NCBI RefSeq assembly: GCF_042643265.1
Contig: NZ_JBHRRZ010000017.1
Location: 1 to 64,000 of the forward strand
From: Virgibacillus_O sediminis
GTDB lineage: Bacteria; Bacillota; Bacilli; Bacillales; Amphibacillaceae
Direction of reading: 5' to 3'
Length of the DNA: 64,000 bases
How positions within the stretch are numbered: the first letter of the stretch is position 1; each line of letters opens with the position of its first letter. Made by a program: the position numbers and the translations under genes. The notes below the pieces were generated by a model, which was not told where the DNA came from, did not search any database, and saw nothing but the letters and a program-made list of their open reading frames with translations. This document shows, piece after piece, positions 42,792 to 52,183 of this stretch.

Positions 42792-43315
42792 AGCTCTTCT
42801 CCTACCTCTTTAATATAGTCATTTATCAGTTTTTCCTGATCCTGTGCACTGAGCTCTTTCTCAATAACCTTGCTGGCTATCAGCACGGACAGTGAGGCCA
42901 CTTTATCCTGCAATGCCTGCAGTGCTTTATCTTTCTCGTTCTGGATGTCAGCCTGTGCAGCTTCTTTAATGCGAGCTGCCTCTTGACGGGCAGATTCGAT
43001 GATTTCCTGTTCCTGCCTTGCTCCGGCGGATTTGGCATCTTCAATCAGCTGCTGGGCTTCCTGTTTCGTCTGCTTCAGCTGTTCTGCTGCCTCCTGGGAG
43101 GCTTTTTCTGCATCGGCGCGGTTCTTTTCAGCAGCTTCAATTTCGCCAGCCACGTACTCCTCACGCTTCTGCATCATATTCATAACCGGTCCCCAAGCGA
43201 ATTTCTTCACAAGTAGAAGGAGTACAATGAAGAAGAACAGCTGTGTAAGCATGTCCCCTACATGCAGTCCGCCAAGGGTCGCGTGAATGATCAAACTATC
43301 GGCAAATGTATGCAC
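42788..43315 (-). CDS. atpF: F1F0 ATP synthase subunit b
   Basis: 175 residues from GTG with AAAGGAG upstream (an ATG six codons earlier overlaps that site and is rejected). Single membrane helix (about 22-40), then a long charged coiled coil that forms the peripheral stalk. Confidence 0.95.
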   Translation of the reverse strand: MHTFADSLIIHATLGGLHVGDMLTQLFFFIVLLLLVKKFAWGPVMNMMQKREEYVAGEIEAAEKNRADAEKASQEAAEQLKQTKQEAQQLIEDAKSAGARQEQEIIESARQEAARIKEAAQADIQNEKDKALQALQDKVASLSVLIASKVIEKELSAQDQEKLINDYIKEVGEEL

Positions 43316-43460
43316 AGAATTCACTCCTTTCATTGGCCATTTCAGCGGTATTGTATATGTTCGTTTCGATTAAAATCGCCTATGTGTGTCAACCATAGTA
43401 CAAACAACGGCGAAGGTTCTTCAGGAAGATAATCTTCGCCATCATTTCGACTGCATTCAA

Positions 43461-43667
43461 TTACATTACCATTAATGCGATAACTACCGCGATGATCGGC
43501 ATCGCCTCAACCAAACCTACACCAATGAACATAGTTGTCTGAAGTTGACCTCTAAGTTCAGGCTGACGGGCAATCCCCTCAACTGTACGACTAACAATCA
43601 AACCGTTACCTACACCAGCACCAAGTGCCGCCAATCCTACTGCAATTGCAGCTGCTAAAGCTCCCAT
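43461..43667 (-). CDS. atpE: F1F0 ATP synthase subunit c
   Basis: 68 residues, two membrane helices. Gly-rich packing motif GAGVGNGLIVS in helix 1 and the ion-binding Glu54 in VGLVEAMPIIAVV. Residue after Glu54 is Ala, and no Gln/Ser sodium ligands are seen, so proton coupling is likely despite the probably saline habitat. Confidence 0.96.
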   Translation of the reverse strand: MGALAAAIAVGLAALGAGVGNGLIVSRTVEGIARQPELRGQLQTTMFIGVGLVEAMPIIAVVIALMVM

Positions 43668-43754
43668 AATATAAATCCTCCTCAGTGTTTTTTATAAAAT
43701 TTTATTATTCCAATTCTAATAGAGCATTCTATTAAAACTGGCTAACTCACCATT

Positions 43755-44486
43755 CTAGTGGTCATTAGAGACCTTATGCGAAATGTACACCATGGAAAGC
43801 ATGGTGAAAATGAATGCCTGGATACCGCCGATGAATACACTGAATCCCTGCCATGCAAGGAATGGTATAGCACCGCCTAGGAATCCGAGTACACTTGATG
43901 TCGTCAGTCCCACTAGCAGGGATAAGAGAACTTCCCCGGCATAGATGTTACCGAATAGACGCAAGCCAAGCGTCAAGGTGTTCGAGAACTCTTCCACTAT
44001 TTTAATAGGGAAGAGGTATGGCAGCGGTCGGAAATAATCTGCTGCATACTCTTTGGTACCGCGAAGCTTGATACCATAATAGTGGGTCAGAATGATAACC
44101 ATTGCTGACAGTGTCAGGGTGATTCCAGGGTCGGCAGTCGGTGATTTCCACCATAAGTCATGGCCGACAACCCCGTTGGTGATAACCCCGAGCAGGTTCC
44201 CCACAAGGATGTAGGTGAACAGCGTGATTGCCAACGGAAGGAACAGTCTGCCTGTCCTCCAGTCCATGGTATCGTTGATGATCCCTTTGATGAAGTCGAG
44301 GATCCACTCCATGACATTCTGAGCCCCGCTTGGTTTCATCTGAAGCTTCCTGGCCCCCAGCGCACATAGAACAAACACGATCAATGAGGTCACAGCGATC
44401 ATGAATACGTTCGCCAGATTGAAATCCAGCCAGGAGATTCCAAATACATCTTCCACAATTGGAGCTGTATGATCCAATACTCTCAC
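43755..44486 (-). CDS. atpB: F1F0 ATP synthase subunit a
   Basis: 243 residues, five to six membrane helices. Essential Arg in TLGLRLFGNIYAGEVLLSLL and the following helix are intact. Forms the ion half-channels with the c ring. Confidence 0.96.
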   Translation of the reverse strand: MRVLDHTAPIVEDVFGISWLDFNLANVFMIAVTSLIVFVLCALGARKLQMKPSGAQNVMEWILDFIKGIINDTMDWRTGRLFLPLAITLFTYILVGNLLGVITNGVVGHDLWWKSPTADPGITLTLSAMVIILTHYYGIKLRGTKEYAADYFRPLPYLFPIKIVEEFSNTLTLGLRLFGNIYAGEVLLSLLVGLTTSSVLGFLGGAIPFLAWQGFSVFIGGIQAFIFTMLSMVYISHKVSNDH

Positions 44487-44527
44487 CTCTCTTATGCTAT
44501 TTTATTGAATTAATCCATACTACCGCA

Positions 44528-44920
44528 CTACCGTTCAGGGCTGTCCTTCTTTTTGTTGACTATAAGTTGAATAAATAGGTCCAGCATCATAACTATGTAT
44601 GAAGATACAAGCCCGATGACGACGGCGATAATATGAAATTGTTCCTCAAACCGGAGAGCCACCAGTACGGCCGCTGCTGCTGCAGCCATCCGTGAGAAAG
44701 TGCCGATTCCGAGCCTGGAACCGCCCTTTGTTACACTTTCCCCTAACAGGTCCGTTTTCCGCTGGAGCAGCCAAAGGTTGTAAAAGCTGACAGCACTGCC
44801 CAGCAGCAGTCCATTGAAGATACGTATGTATGGCGTGAAACCGGCTCCAAGAACCAATAATGCGAGAAGATAGAACATCCACTTGCGCTGACGTTTTAGC
44901 ATTGAATCATAATCGAACAT
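44528..44920 (-). CDS. atpI: ATP synthase subunit I
   Basis: 130 residues; the ATG at 44920 has AGAAGG six bases upstream, though an ATG two codons earlier is possible. Four membrane helices; AtpI assists c-ring assembly or magnesium uptake in related species. First gene of the operon, preceded by a good promoter. Confidence 0.88.
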   Translation of the reverse strand: MFDYDSMLKRQRKWMFYLLALLVLGAGFTPYIRIFNGLLLGSAVSFYNLWLLQRKTDLLGESVTKGGSRLGIGTFSRMAAAAAAVLVALRFEEQFHIIAVVIGLVSSYIVMMLDLFIQLIVNKKKDSPER

Positions 44921-45061
44921 GTCCATCCTTCTCCTCACACCTGTTACATCACTGCTGAAACACTCCGCATATACCTGTGGATGATTGCTTTTCAGACAAA
45001 TTTCTGTTGAAAATTACAAATACTGACATTTGTTGAAAACCTTCTCATCCCACACTAAGCA

Positions 45062-45091
45062 AGTTTACAATAGCCCAACCTCTATTGTCAA
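45062..45091 (-). promoter_or_regulatory. Sigma-A-type promoter of the atp operon
   Basis: On the minus strand TTGACA, 18 bases, TAAACT, located about 140 bases before atpI. The leader between them has no strong hairpin. Confidence 0.65.
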
Positions 45092-45189
45092 TTGCAACTC
45101 CTACCTTATTTCTTATATATATACGGCAATTTTTGGCGGGTTATTTAGAGTGAGTATTCATTGCTGGGCGCGGTTTTACTAAGCCCTTC

Positions 45190-45300
45190 ACCGCCCGGCA
45201 TCCATTTATGCTGGCAAAACCCGCTTATCCGGCCTTTCCATGCCGTTATGCCGGCAATTCCTTACCGATGGCGTAATGACGGTAATTTTCGCGCCTGCAG
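45190..45300 (-). repeat. Short degenerate repeat between vpr and the atp operon
   Basis: Motifs TTATGCTGGCAAAACC, TTATCCGGCC, TTATGCCGGCAATT and TAATGACGGTAATT recur at about 20-28 base steps. It resembles the 20-bp family in spacing and WTATSNGGC core but is its own variant. The 475-base gap holds no gene. Confidence 0.45.
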
Positions 45301-45395
45301 GTTCATGGAAACAGAAAAAGTGACATTTTTGTGAACTTACGAGAATGGATATTATCCTTTCCCTAGTCATTCACAATCATGCCACTATAGCGGTG

Positions 45396-47582
45396 CTATT
45401 CTAAGTGAAGAAGCAGTTCTACACTCTCCTGCTCCCCATTTTCCAAATAGGCTGTGATTACAGCGATATAGTACCCCGGGGGCCCGAGATCTTCGCCTGT
45501 CAGCTTCCCTTCATTCTGCCCTGTCTCCGGTTCTTCCACCCGTAGCAGGTTCCGCTCATACATCAGGGTATCAGGATCATACAAATCCACCTCTGCCAGT
45601 ACTGCCTTCTCGGTCAGGTACAGGTGGTATTCATACATGTCGTCTTCGAACATCCGCGGTTCCAGCTCAAACCCCATTACTTTCGGCTGCCCTGCCTGTT
45701 GATTGACAAAGAGATATGGCAAGTGGATCCGCTGCTCTTCCTCCATCAGGGTAATCCAACCCTGGTGGACACCTTCCTCCAGCTGCTGTGAATTCACAAC
45801 CAGTTTCACCGGCAGCTCGGCACTTTCTCCCGGTGCCACTTCCACTGTCGTGGGAAACTCCCAGGTCAATCCCCTTTGCTTGCGAGGAATGTCAAATGTA
45901 TAGGTCTTTGGCTTGCTGCCGTGATTTTCCACTTTGAGAACCTTTGTCGCTGATTCCCTATAACCTGCCATGGTTCCAAGGGAAATCATCGGATCATGGA
46001 TGATGGTCTCCGCCTCGACAGCCTCCTTGGGCCGGATTTCCCCCATTCCCTGGATAGTCGCTTTCTCACTGGGTTTCCCGTCTTCCTCCAACGGCAATGC
46101 CGTCGTCATTAGTGCACCAAACAACTGTTCATTGCTCCAATCGGGATGTGCTTCCTTCAGCAAGGCAAGCGCACCGGTGACATGGGGTGCTGCCATGCTG
46201 GTCCCCTGCAGCTGCTGATAGCCGTCCGGCACGGTACTGATGATTTCCGTTCCAGGAGCAATCACATCCGGCTTGATATCCCAATTTACCGTCACCGGGC
46301 CCCGCGAGCTAAATTCCGCCACTGCTTTTTCCATATCCATGTAATTGGTCTCCAACCTTACCGGGCCTTGCTGGAGCTGTTCCTCCAGCCAAAGCCCTGC
46401 TTCCCGGGCAATAGAAGCGACAGGAATGGTGATTGGATCGTTCCCGCCATCAACAGAGCCATTCAAGGGGCCATCTTCATGATTATAAATAATCACCCCT
46501 GCTGCACCGGCCTCTTCTGCATGTTTTGCCATCTCATAAAAGGGCACCTCTCCCCGTTGGAATAAAGCGATTTTCCCGGTGAGGGCCTCCCCATCCCCAC
46601 GGACGACCTGGGCGGCCCTCTCAAGCTGCCATGGAACCGACCCATGCATCGCAGCTAAAGGTATCGTCGTATCCGAGGGAAAATGATAAAGGAACGGCTG
46701 CTTCCTTTCTGGACTGGATGCACCCACGCCCAATGCGCCAGAAGCCGTCGCCGGCGAACCAACCGTCCAGTCGCCCGGGCCATTATTGCCATTGGCCAGC
46801 ACGACCGCCACGCCCAATTCACTCGCACGGTTGACAGCCATGCTTGTCGGATAATCCGGACCGTTCACCGTGTTGCCAAGCGACAGATTCATAATGTCAA
46901 CGCCATCCTTTACAGCCTGCTCCATCGCCGCAATTACTTGGATGCTTGTGCCCCTGCCGCCCGGTCCGAGTGCCCGGTATGCATAGATCTCCGCATCCGG
47001 AGCGACTCCCTTCATCACCCCGTCCGCTGCAATGATCCCCGCAACATGGGTTCCGTGTACCGTCGGAATCCCTTCTCCGGCTACTGTCTCCATCGGATCA
47101 TCATCAAGATCGACCAAATCATAGCCTCCCCGGTAGTTTGCCGCAAGGTCTGGATGGTTATAGTCAATCCCCGTATCCACCACCCCTACTTTGATTCCTT
47201 TCCCGGTATAGGAGGTATCGTTCAAAGAAGATGGGAGCACCCCTTCCTCACCAGGCTCGGCCATTACAGCAGACATCTGGTCAGGAGCGGCCTCATAGGT
47301 CCTCACCTGATGGAGTGATGTCACGAATTCCAGTTCATTCAGCACCTCCAGCTTCTCCGGCCGGCCCCTTAATGCCAATCCACCGAATAATTGCTCATAT
47401 ACTTCAACCACTTCAATCATCGGGTGGTAGCTCTCCAAATATTCCTTATGTTCCCAGGGGTCTCCTTCAACTTCGACAATAATCGACTGTGCCTCACTAT
47501 CCTTGGGCGCAGCATGGATCCCCGGTAAAGCAAAGAAGATAGCAGATAAGATGAAAATAACCCCAGCTGTACAGCGGTGCAT
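45396..47582 (-). CDS. vpr: Vpr-like secreted subtilisin (S8 serine protease)
   Basis: 728 residues; ATG with AAAGGAG upstream (the longer frame enters the repeat). Signal peptide 1-25, inhibitor-like propeptide (about 32-105), then the subtilisin domain with Asp136 (VVDTGID), His176 (HGTHVAG) and Ser462 (GTSMAAPHV). A PA domain (about 310-410, AGAAGVIIYNHEDG) is inserted between His and Ser, as in Vpr. The C-terminal ~200 residues are Fn3-like strands. It should degrade extracellular proteins; Vpr also matures Phr signalling peptides in B. subtilis. Confidence 0.88.
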   Translation of the reverse strand: MHRCTAGVIFILSAIFFALPGIHAAPKDSEAQSIIVEVEGDPWEHKEYLESYHPMIEVVEVYEQLFGGLALRGRPEKLEVLNELEFVTSLHQVRTYEAAPDQMSAVMAEPGEEGVLPSSLNDTSYTGKGIKVGVVDTGIDYNHPDLAANYRGGYDLVDLDDDPMETVAGEGIPTVHGTHVAGIIAADGVMKGVAPDAEIYAYRALGPGGRGTSIQVIAAMEQAVKDGVDIMNLSLGNTVNGPDYPTSMAVNRASELGVAVVLANGNNGPGDWTVGSPATASGALGVGASSPERKQPFLYHFPSDTTIPLAAMHGSVPWQLERAAQVVRGDGEALTGKIALFQRGEVPFYEMAKHAEEAGAAGVIIYNHEDGPLNGSVDGGNDPITIPVASIAREAGLWLEEQLQQGPVRLETNYMDMEKAVAEFSSRGPVTVNWDIKPDVIAPGTEIISTVPDGYQQLQGTSMAAPHVTGALALLKEAHPDWSNEQLFGALMTTALPLEEDGKPSEKATIQGMGEIRPKEAVEAETIIHDPMISLGTMAGYRESATKVLKVENHGSKPKTYTFDIPRKQRGLTWEFPTTVEVAPGESAELPVKLVVNSQQLEEGVHQGWITLMEEEQRIHLPYLFVNQQAGQPKVMGFELEPRMFEDDMYEYHLYLTEKAVLAEVDLYDPDTLMYERNLLRVEEPETGQNEGKLTGEDLGPPGYYIAVITAYLENGEQESVELLLHLE

Positions 47583-47682
47583 GGCAAGACTCCTTTTTCT
47601 GCTTAGCTTTGGCGGATATGGCGTAAATATACCATCTTCCATGTCGGCTGGCAGGAGAGTAGGTGAAGTGAGTGGGCTCCTA

Positions 47683-47780
47683 GCGATTTTTCCGCTCTCC
47701 TGCTGATTTCCACACGCACCTAGCGATACTTCCGCTCTCCGGCCGATTCCCACTCGATACAGGCGATATTTCCATCCTAC
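47683..47780 (-). repeat. 20-bp satellite-like array F (short)
   Basis: Five GAT cores at 47685, 47705, 47725, 47745 and 47765, exactly 20 apart, with TCCGCTCTCC and CACGCACCTA tails. It lies between the wecB terminator and vpr. Confidence 0.8.
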
Positions 47781-47800
47781 CCATGTATCCTTCACCATAT

Positions 47801-47837
47801 AAAAAAGCCGCATCAATGAGCGATTCATTGATGCGGC
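47801..47837 (-). terminator. Terminator of wecB
   Basis: GCCGCATCAATGA and TCATTGATGCGGC form a 13-bp stem; six T follow on the minus strand. Confidence 0.9.
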
Positions 47838-47860
47838 CTATAAAAAGTACATGCCTATTT

Positions 47861-48976
47861 TCAGCCGTTGAAATAATCCAGGATGGCATCGGCAATCCGG
47901 CGGGAGGCTTCTCCATCACCATAAGGGTTGGAGGCCTTCGCCATTTTTCGATGCTCTTCCTCATTAGAAAGCAGTTCATCCGCCAGCTCGAAGATCCTGT
48001 CTTCCTCTGTTCCGGCTAGCTTCAATGTACCGGCTTCGATCCCCTCGGGCCTCTCCGTTGTATCACGGAGCACAAGTACCGGAACACCCAGGGAAGGTGC
48101 TTCCTCCTGTACGCCGCCGGAGTCAGTCAGGATCAGGTGGGCTCTGGAGGCGAAGTTATGGAAATCGACTACACCGAGCGGTTCTATCAATTGGATCCTG
48201 TCATCATTTCCAAGAATTTCGTTGGCCGTCTCCTGGACAACAGGATTCAAATGCACCGGATAGATGACCTTAATATCATCATGGGCCTCTACCAGGCGTT
48301 TGATCGCACGGAACATCTGCTGCATATTCGCTCCCAGGTTTTCCCGGCGGTGGGCGGTCATCAGTACGAGCCGCTTGCCGTCCAGGTCATCGAGCACCGG
48401 GCTGGAATAGTTGTCGTTCACCGTCGTTTTCAGCGCATCAATCGCTGTATTGCCGGTTACTTTAATCGACTCCTCCGGCTTATGTTCCTCCAGCAGGTTA
48501 TTCTTTGATTTATCTGTCGGAGAGAAATGAAGATCGGCCATGACGCCGGTCAGCTGCCGGTTCATCTCTTCCGGGTACGGAGAATATTTATCCCATGTCC
48601 TCAGACCCGCTTCCACATGGCCTATGGCAATCTGGTTGTAATATGCGGCCAGGGAGGCGGCAAAGGTCGTGGTCGTGTCCCCATGTACCAGCACCATATC
48701 CGGCTTGGTCTCTTTCATGACTTCATCCAGTCCTTCAAGCGCACGGGTGGTAATCTGTGCCAGGGATTGCTTTTTCTTCATGATATTCAAATCGTAGTCC
48801 GGCTGAATATCAAAGATTTCCAATACCTGGTCGAGCATCTCCCGGTGCTGGGCCGTTACGGTGACGATAGATTCGAATTCTTCCGATCGCTTGTTCAGTT
48901 CCAGGACAAGCGGAGACATCTTGATCGCCTCTGGCCTTGTCCCAAAAATGGTCATCACTTTTATACGCTTCGTCAT
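47861..48976 (-). CDS. wecB: UDP-N-acetylglucosamine 2-epimerase (WecB/MnaA)
   Basis: 371 residues. Makes UDP-ManNAc for teichoic acid linkage units and surface polysaccharide. Starts MTKRIKVMTIFGTRPEAIKM; LVHGDTTTTFAASLAAYYNQ, HVEAGLRTWDKYSPYPEEMN, and LTDSGGVQEEAPSLGVPVLV are the family's substrate and active-site motifs. Follows upp by about 50 bases. Confidence 0.95.
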   Translation of the reverse strand: MTKRIKVMTIFGTRPEAIKMSPLVLELNKRSEEFESIVTVTAQHREMLDQVLEIFDIQPDYDLNIMKKKQSLAQITTRALEGLDEVMKETKPDMVLVHGDTTTTFAASLAAYYNQIAIGHVEAGLRTWDKYSPYPEEMNRQLTGVMADLHFSPTDKSKNNLLEEHKPEESIKVTGNTAIDALKTTVNDNYSSPVLDDLDGKRLVLMTAHRRENLGANMQQMFRAIKRLVEAHDDIKVIYPVHLNPVVQETANEILGNDDRIQLIEPLGVVDFHNFASRAHLILTDSGGVQEEAPSLGVPVLVLRDTTERPEGIEAGTLKLAGTEEDRIFELADELLSNEEEHRKMAKASNPYGDGEASRRIADAILDYFNG

Positions 48977-49027
48977 TTGATTTATCTCACTCCATCAGCA
49001 TAGTAGGTTTCCGATACCAGAAATTCC

Positions 49028-49657
49028 TTATTTGGTTCCGAATAGACGGTCTCCTGCATCACCGAGTCCCGGAATGATGTAGCCTTTCTCGTCCAGCTTC
49101 TCATCCAGTGCAGCAAGGTAGATATCGACATCCGGATGCGCTTCCTTGATCACTTCCACACCCTCTGGCGCAGCAATCAGGCACATCAGCCGGATATTTT
49201 TGGCTCCACGCTTTTTCAACGATTCAATCGCGTCATTGGCTGAACCGCCTGTAGCGAGCATCGGGTCGATGACAATCAATTCACGCTCTTCAATATCGGA
49301 AGGAAGTTTAATATAGTACTCATGCGGTGTCAGCGTCTCCGGATCACGGTACAGTCCGACATGCCCCACTTTTGCTGCTGGGATTAGGTCGAGCATACCA
49401 TCGACCATGCCTAGTCCTGCACGGAGGATCGGGATCAGGCCGATTTTCTTGCCGGCAAGCACCTTGGTCTTTGCGGTTGTCACCGGTGTATCGGTATCAA
49501 TCTCTTGTACCGGCAGGTTTCGGGTGATTTCGAACGCCATCAGCATGGCTACCTCATCCACCAATTCACGGAACTCTTTGGTGCCTGTGCGTTTATCCCT
49601 TATGTACGTTAATTTATGTTGAATCAGCGGGTGATCCAGTACGAATACATTGCCCAT
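49028..49657 (-). CDS. upp: Uracil phosphoribosyltransferase
   Basis: 209 residues; ATG with AAAGGAG upstream. Pyrimidine salvage: uracil plus PRPP to UMP. VIDPMLATGGSANDAIESLK is the PRPP loop; GYIIPGLGDAGDRLFGTK binds uracil. In the standard glyA-upp-atp order, but with wecB and vpr before atpI. Confidence 0.97.
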   Translation of the reverse strand: MGNVFVLDHPLIQHKLTYIRDKRTGTKEFRELVDEVAMLMAFEITRNLPVQEIDTDTPVTTAKTKVLAGKKIGLIPILRAGLGMVDGMLDLIPAAKVGHVGLYRDPETLTPHEYYIKLPSDIEERELIVIDPMLATGGSANDAIESLKKRGAKNIRLMCLIAAPEGVEVIKEAHPDVDIYLAALDEKLDEKGYIIPGLGDAGDRLFGTK

Positions 49658-49704
49658 TATGCCGAACACTCCTTTAAATGTTATATCTTTAAAATTGTAC
49701 TAAT

Positions 49705-49730
49705 AAAACCCGGCCGTTTCAAGCCGGGTT
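49705..49730 (-). terminator. Second terminator after glyA
   Basis: AACCCGGC and GCCGGGTT form an 8-bp stem with an 8-base loop, then TTTATT on the minus strand. Confidence 0.75.
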
Positions 49731-49745
49731 ATCAAAGCTTCCATC

Positions 49746-49777
49746 GAAAAAAGGGGCTCCCGGCCCGGGAACCCCTG
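49746..49777 (-). terminator. First terminator after glyA
   Basis: On the minus strand AGGGGTTCCCGG pairs with CCGGGAGCCCCT across one G-T mismatch and is followed by six T. Confidence 0.85.
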
Positions 49778-49834
49778 ATGTGTACGTACTATTTTCTATT
49801 TCATGGACAATATTGATTTTTATAAATCAGAAGC

Positions 49835-51070
49835 TTATTGATACAGCGGGAATCTCTTTGTCAGTTCTTTTACCCGTTCTGCCGCTTCTTTCAATGTTGC
49901 TTCATCCTCATGATTCTTAACAGTGAGGGCAATGATCTCGGCGATTTCCTTCATTTCCTCTTCCTTGAAGCCGCGGCTGGTGACGGCTGCCGTTCCAATC
50001 CGTACGCCGCTGGTAACAAATGGGCTTTCGGTATCATATGGAATAGTATTTTTGTTGGTAGTGATGCCAATTTCATCCAATACATGTTCAGCTATCTTAC
50101 CGCTGATTCCCAAGGAAGTAACATCCAACAATAGGAGATGGTTGTCCGTACCGCCGGAAACAATGCGCAAGCCTTCGCCAGACAAGCTTTCGCCAAGTAC
50201 TGCTGCATTCTTGACGATCTGGTTTGCATACTCCTTGAAATCGTCGGACAATGCTTCCTTGAAGCAGACGGCTTTTGCAGCAATAATATGCATCAGTGGT
50301 CCGCCCTGCATACCAGGGAATACGGCCTTGTCGATCTGCTTGGCATATTCCTCTTTGCAAAGAATCATGCCGCCGCGTGGGCCGCGCAACGTCTTATGGG
50401 TAGTCGTGGTTACAAAGTCGGCATGTGGCACTGGGCTCGCATGAACGCCGGTTGCTACAAGTCCGGCAATATGGGCCATGTCCACCATCAGGTAAGCATC
50501 CACACTGTCGGCAATCTCACGGAATTTGGCAAAGTCGATTTCACGGGAATAAGCGCTAGCCCCAGCGACGATCAGCTTCGGCTTCACTTCTTCCGCCTTC
50601 GCTTTCACTGCATCATAATCCAATTGTTCAGTTTCCTTGTCCACACCATAGTCGACAAAATTATAAAGCTTGCCGCTGGAATTGACAGGGCTGCCGTGGG
50701 TAAGATGCCCGCCATGGTTGAGGTTCATCCCGAGCACGGTATCGCCCGGCTCAAGAATGCTGAAATAAACAGCCATATTCGCCTGTGCACCGGAATGCGG
50801 CTGGACATTGGCATGCTCGGCACCAAAGAGCTCTTTCGCCCGGTCGCGCGCCAGGTTCTCCACGACATCCACATGTTCACATCCGCCATAATACCTCTTA
50901 CCCGGATATCCTTCTGCATACTTATTGGTCAGGACAGAGCCCATCGCTTCCATTACTGCTTTAGAAACAAAATTTTCTGAAGCGATTAATTCAATTTTGT
51001 CCTGTTGCCGTTTGGTCTCCGCTTGAATTGCATTGAATAGTTCTTGGTCTGATTGCTTAAGATGGTCCAT
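49835..51070 (-). CDS. glyA: Serine hydroxymethyltransferase
   Basis: 411 residues. PLP enzyme converting serine and tetrahydrofolate to glycine and methylene-THF. Lys Schiff-base site in VTTTTHKTLRGPRGGMILC, N-terminal IELIASENFVSKAVMEAMGS and TNKYAEGYPGKRYYGGCEHV are conserved. GGGGAGG site. Confidence 0.98.
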   Translation of the reverse strand: MDHLKQSDQELFNAIQAETKRQQDKIELIASENFVSKAVMEAMGSVLTNKYAEGYPGKRYYGGCEHVDVVENLARDRAKELFGAEHANVQPHSGAQANMAVYFSILEPGDTVLGMNLNHGGHLTHGSPVNSSGKLYNFVDYGVDKETEQLDYDAVKAKAEEVKPKLIVAGASAYSREIDFAKFREIADSVDAYLMVDMAHIAGLVATGVHASPVPHADFVTTTTHKTLRGPRGGMILCKEEYAKQIDKAVFPGMQGGPLMHIIAAKAVCFKEALSDDFKEYANQIVKNAAVLGESLSGEGLRIVSGGTDNHLLLLDVTSLGISGKIAEHVLDEIGITTNKNTIPYDTESPFVTSGVRIGTAAVTSRGFKEEEMKEIAEIIALTVKNHEDEATLKEAAERVKELTKRFPLYQ

Positions 51071-51214
51071 TACTGTTCCTCCCCTATATGATTATATCTA
51101 ACACTCCGCCGGACGGAGCAGTTAAAACCCGCCTAGAGGGCTCCCGCTAAGAGACGTGCGGATAGCCGAGCTGCCGCTTTTTGGATGATGGAAAGCACGG
51201 CAGCATTTGCCGAT

Positions 51215-51787
51215 TCAACACTTGTTGTTCAGCCTGGTGTCCTCATAATTGGCCCGTTTTCCGCCGATCAGCTTCGGCCGGCTGCGTGCGCCTGACACCC
51301 TTGCATTGCCGATAAAGCGCTGCTTGAACCTGAGCGGTACAGCCACGTGTCTGATCTGCATGCCGATCATCGTTTCGCCGATATCCATGCCTGCATCTGC
51401 TTTGATGAATTCCACTACCGCAGGGTCATCCATTTGCTTATATGCATGGGCAGCCATGGAACCGCCTGCTGTGGGTACCGGAATGGCTGAGACTTCTTCG
51501 AGCTGGGAAGACCTGACTATCTCCCTGTCCACCACGAGCGCACGATTCAAATGTTCACAGCATTGAAAAGCCAGACAAATACCGGTCTGCTGCTTCAGCC
51601 GGTTTAGTTCGCGGAACAGGATGGAAGCAATTTCCTCACTTCCCGCTGTGCCGATCTTCTCCCCAATGACTTCACTGGTCGAACAGCCGACCACAAACAA
51701 ATCCCCCTCATGCAAATATCCGCTGTCCTTCCATTCCTCTAGGACTGCTTCTATATCCCGCTGGACTTGCTGATTGAATTCGGTCAT
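51215..51787 (-). CDS. ywlG: YwlG family protein (DUF436)
   Basis: 190 residues from the ATG at 51787 (MTEFNQQVQRDIEAVLEEWK); an upstream in-frame ATG at 51850 would add 21 atypical residues. DUF436 protein of unknown function, conserved before glyA in Bacillaceae. GDLFVVGCSTSEVIGEKIGT, HLNRALVVDR and GMQIRHVAVPLR are conserved family stretches. Confidence 0.88.
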   Translation of the reverse strand: MTEFNQQVQRDIEAVLEEWKDSGYLHEGDLFVVGCSTSEVIGEKIGTAGSEEIASILFRELNRLKQQTGICLAFQCCEHLNRALVVDREIVRSSQLEEVSAIPVPTAGGSMAAHAYKQMDDPAVVEFIKADAGMDIGETMIGMQIRHVAVPLRFKQRFIGNARVSGARSRPKLIGGKRANYEDTRLNNKC

Positions 51788-52183
51788 TAGCTGATCACCC
51801 ACCTGTCCAATAGTTTGTGAATCTGCATATTCACGTATATTATTAAGCAAATTAATAATATAGTTCGGAATTAACTGTTGCTTATCTACATTATGCCTTA
51901 TTTTGTTCCAGTTTTTAAGTCTTTTTTGTAAATTAACTAATGTTTTTTATAAAATGCCATGTTGGAGATGAATGGGCGCAAAAATGGCGGATGCTCTCTA
52001 ACAGCCAGGATAATGAAATGCTTCTTAATTTCTCCGCGGAAAACCCCTGCCGGCGCATGGCTTGCCCTCCGAAAAAAGCGGCCGAAGTAAGACCCAGCCG
52101 GTTCACGTTACATACCGCAATGCGCAAAAAGACGGTCAGGCTGCAGTACCAAGGCAGCAACCAACTCATTCATCCATACACAT
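51788..52183. other. Gap where rpiB (ywlF) is expected
   Basis: About 395 bases between ywlE and ywlG without a supported gene. In B. subtilis rpiB/ywlF occupies this place. Small ORFs on both strands (51933-52191) lack ribosome sites and family features. Confidence 0.55.
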
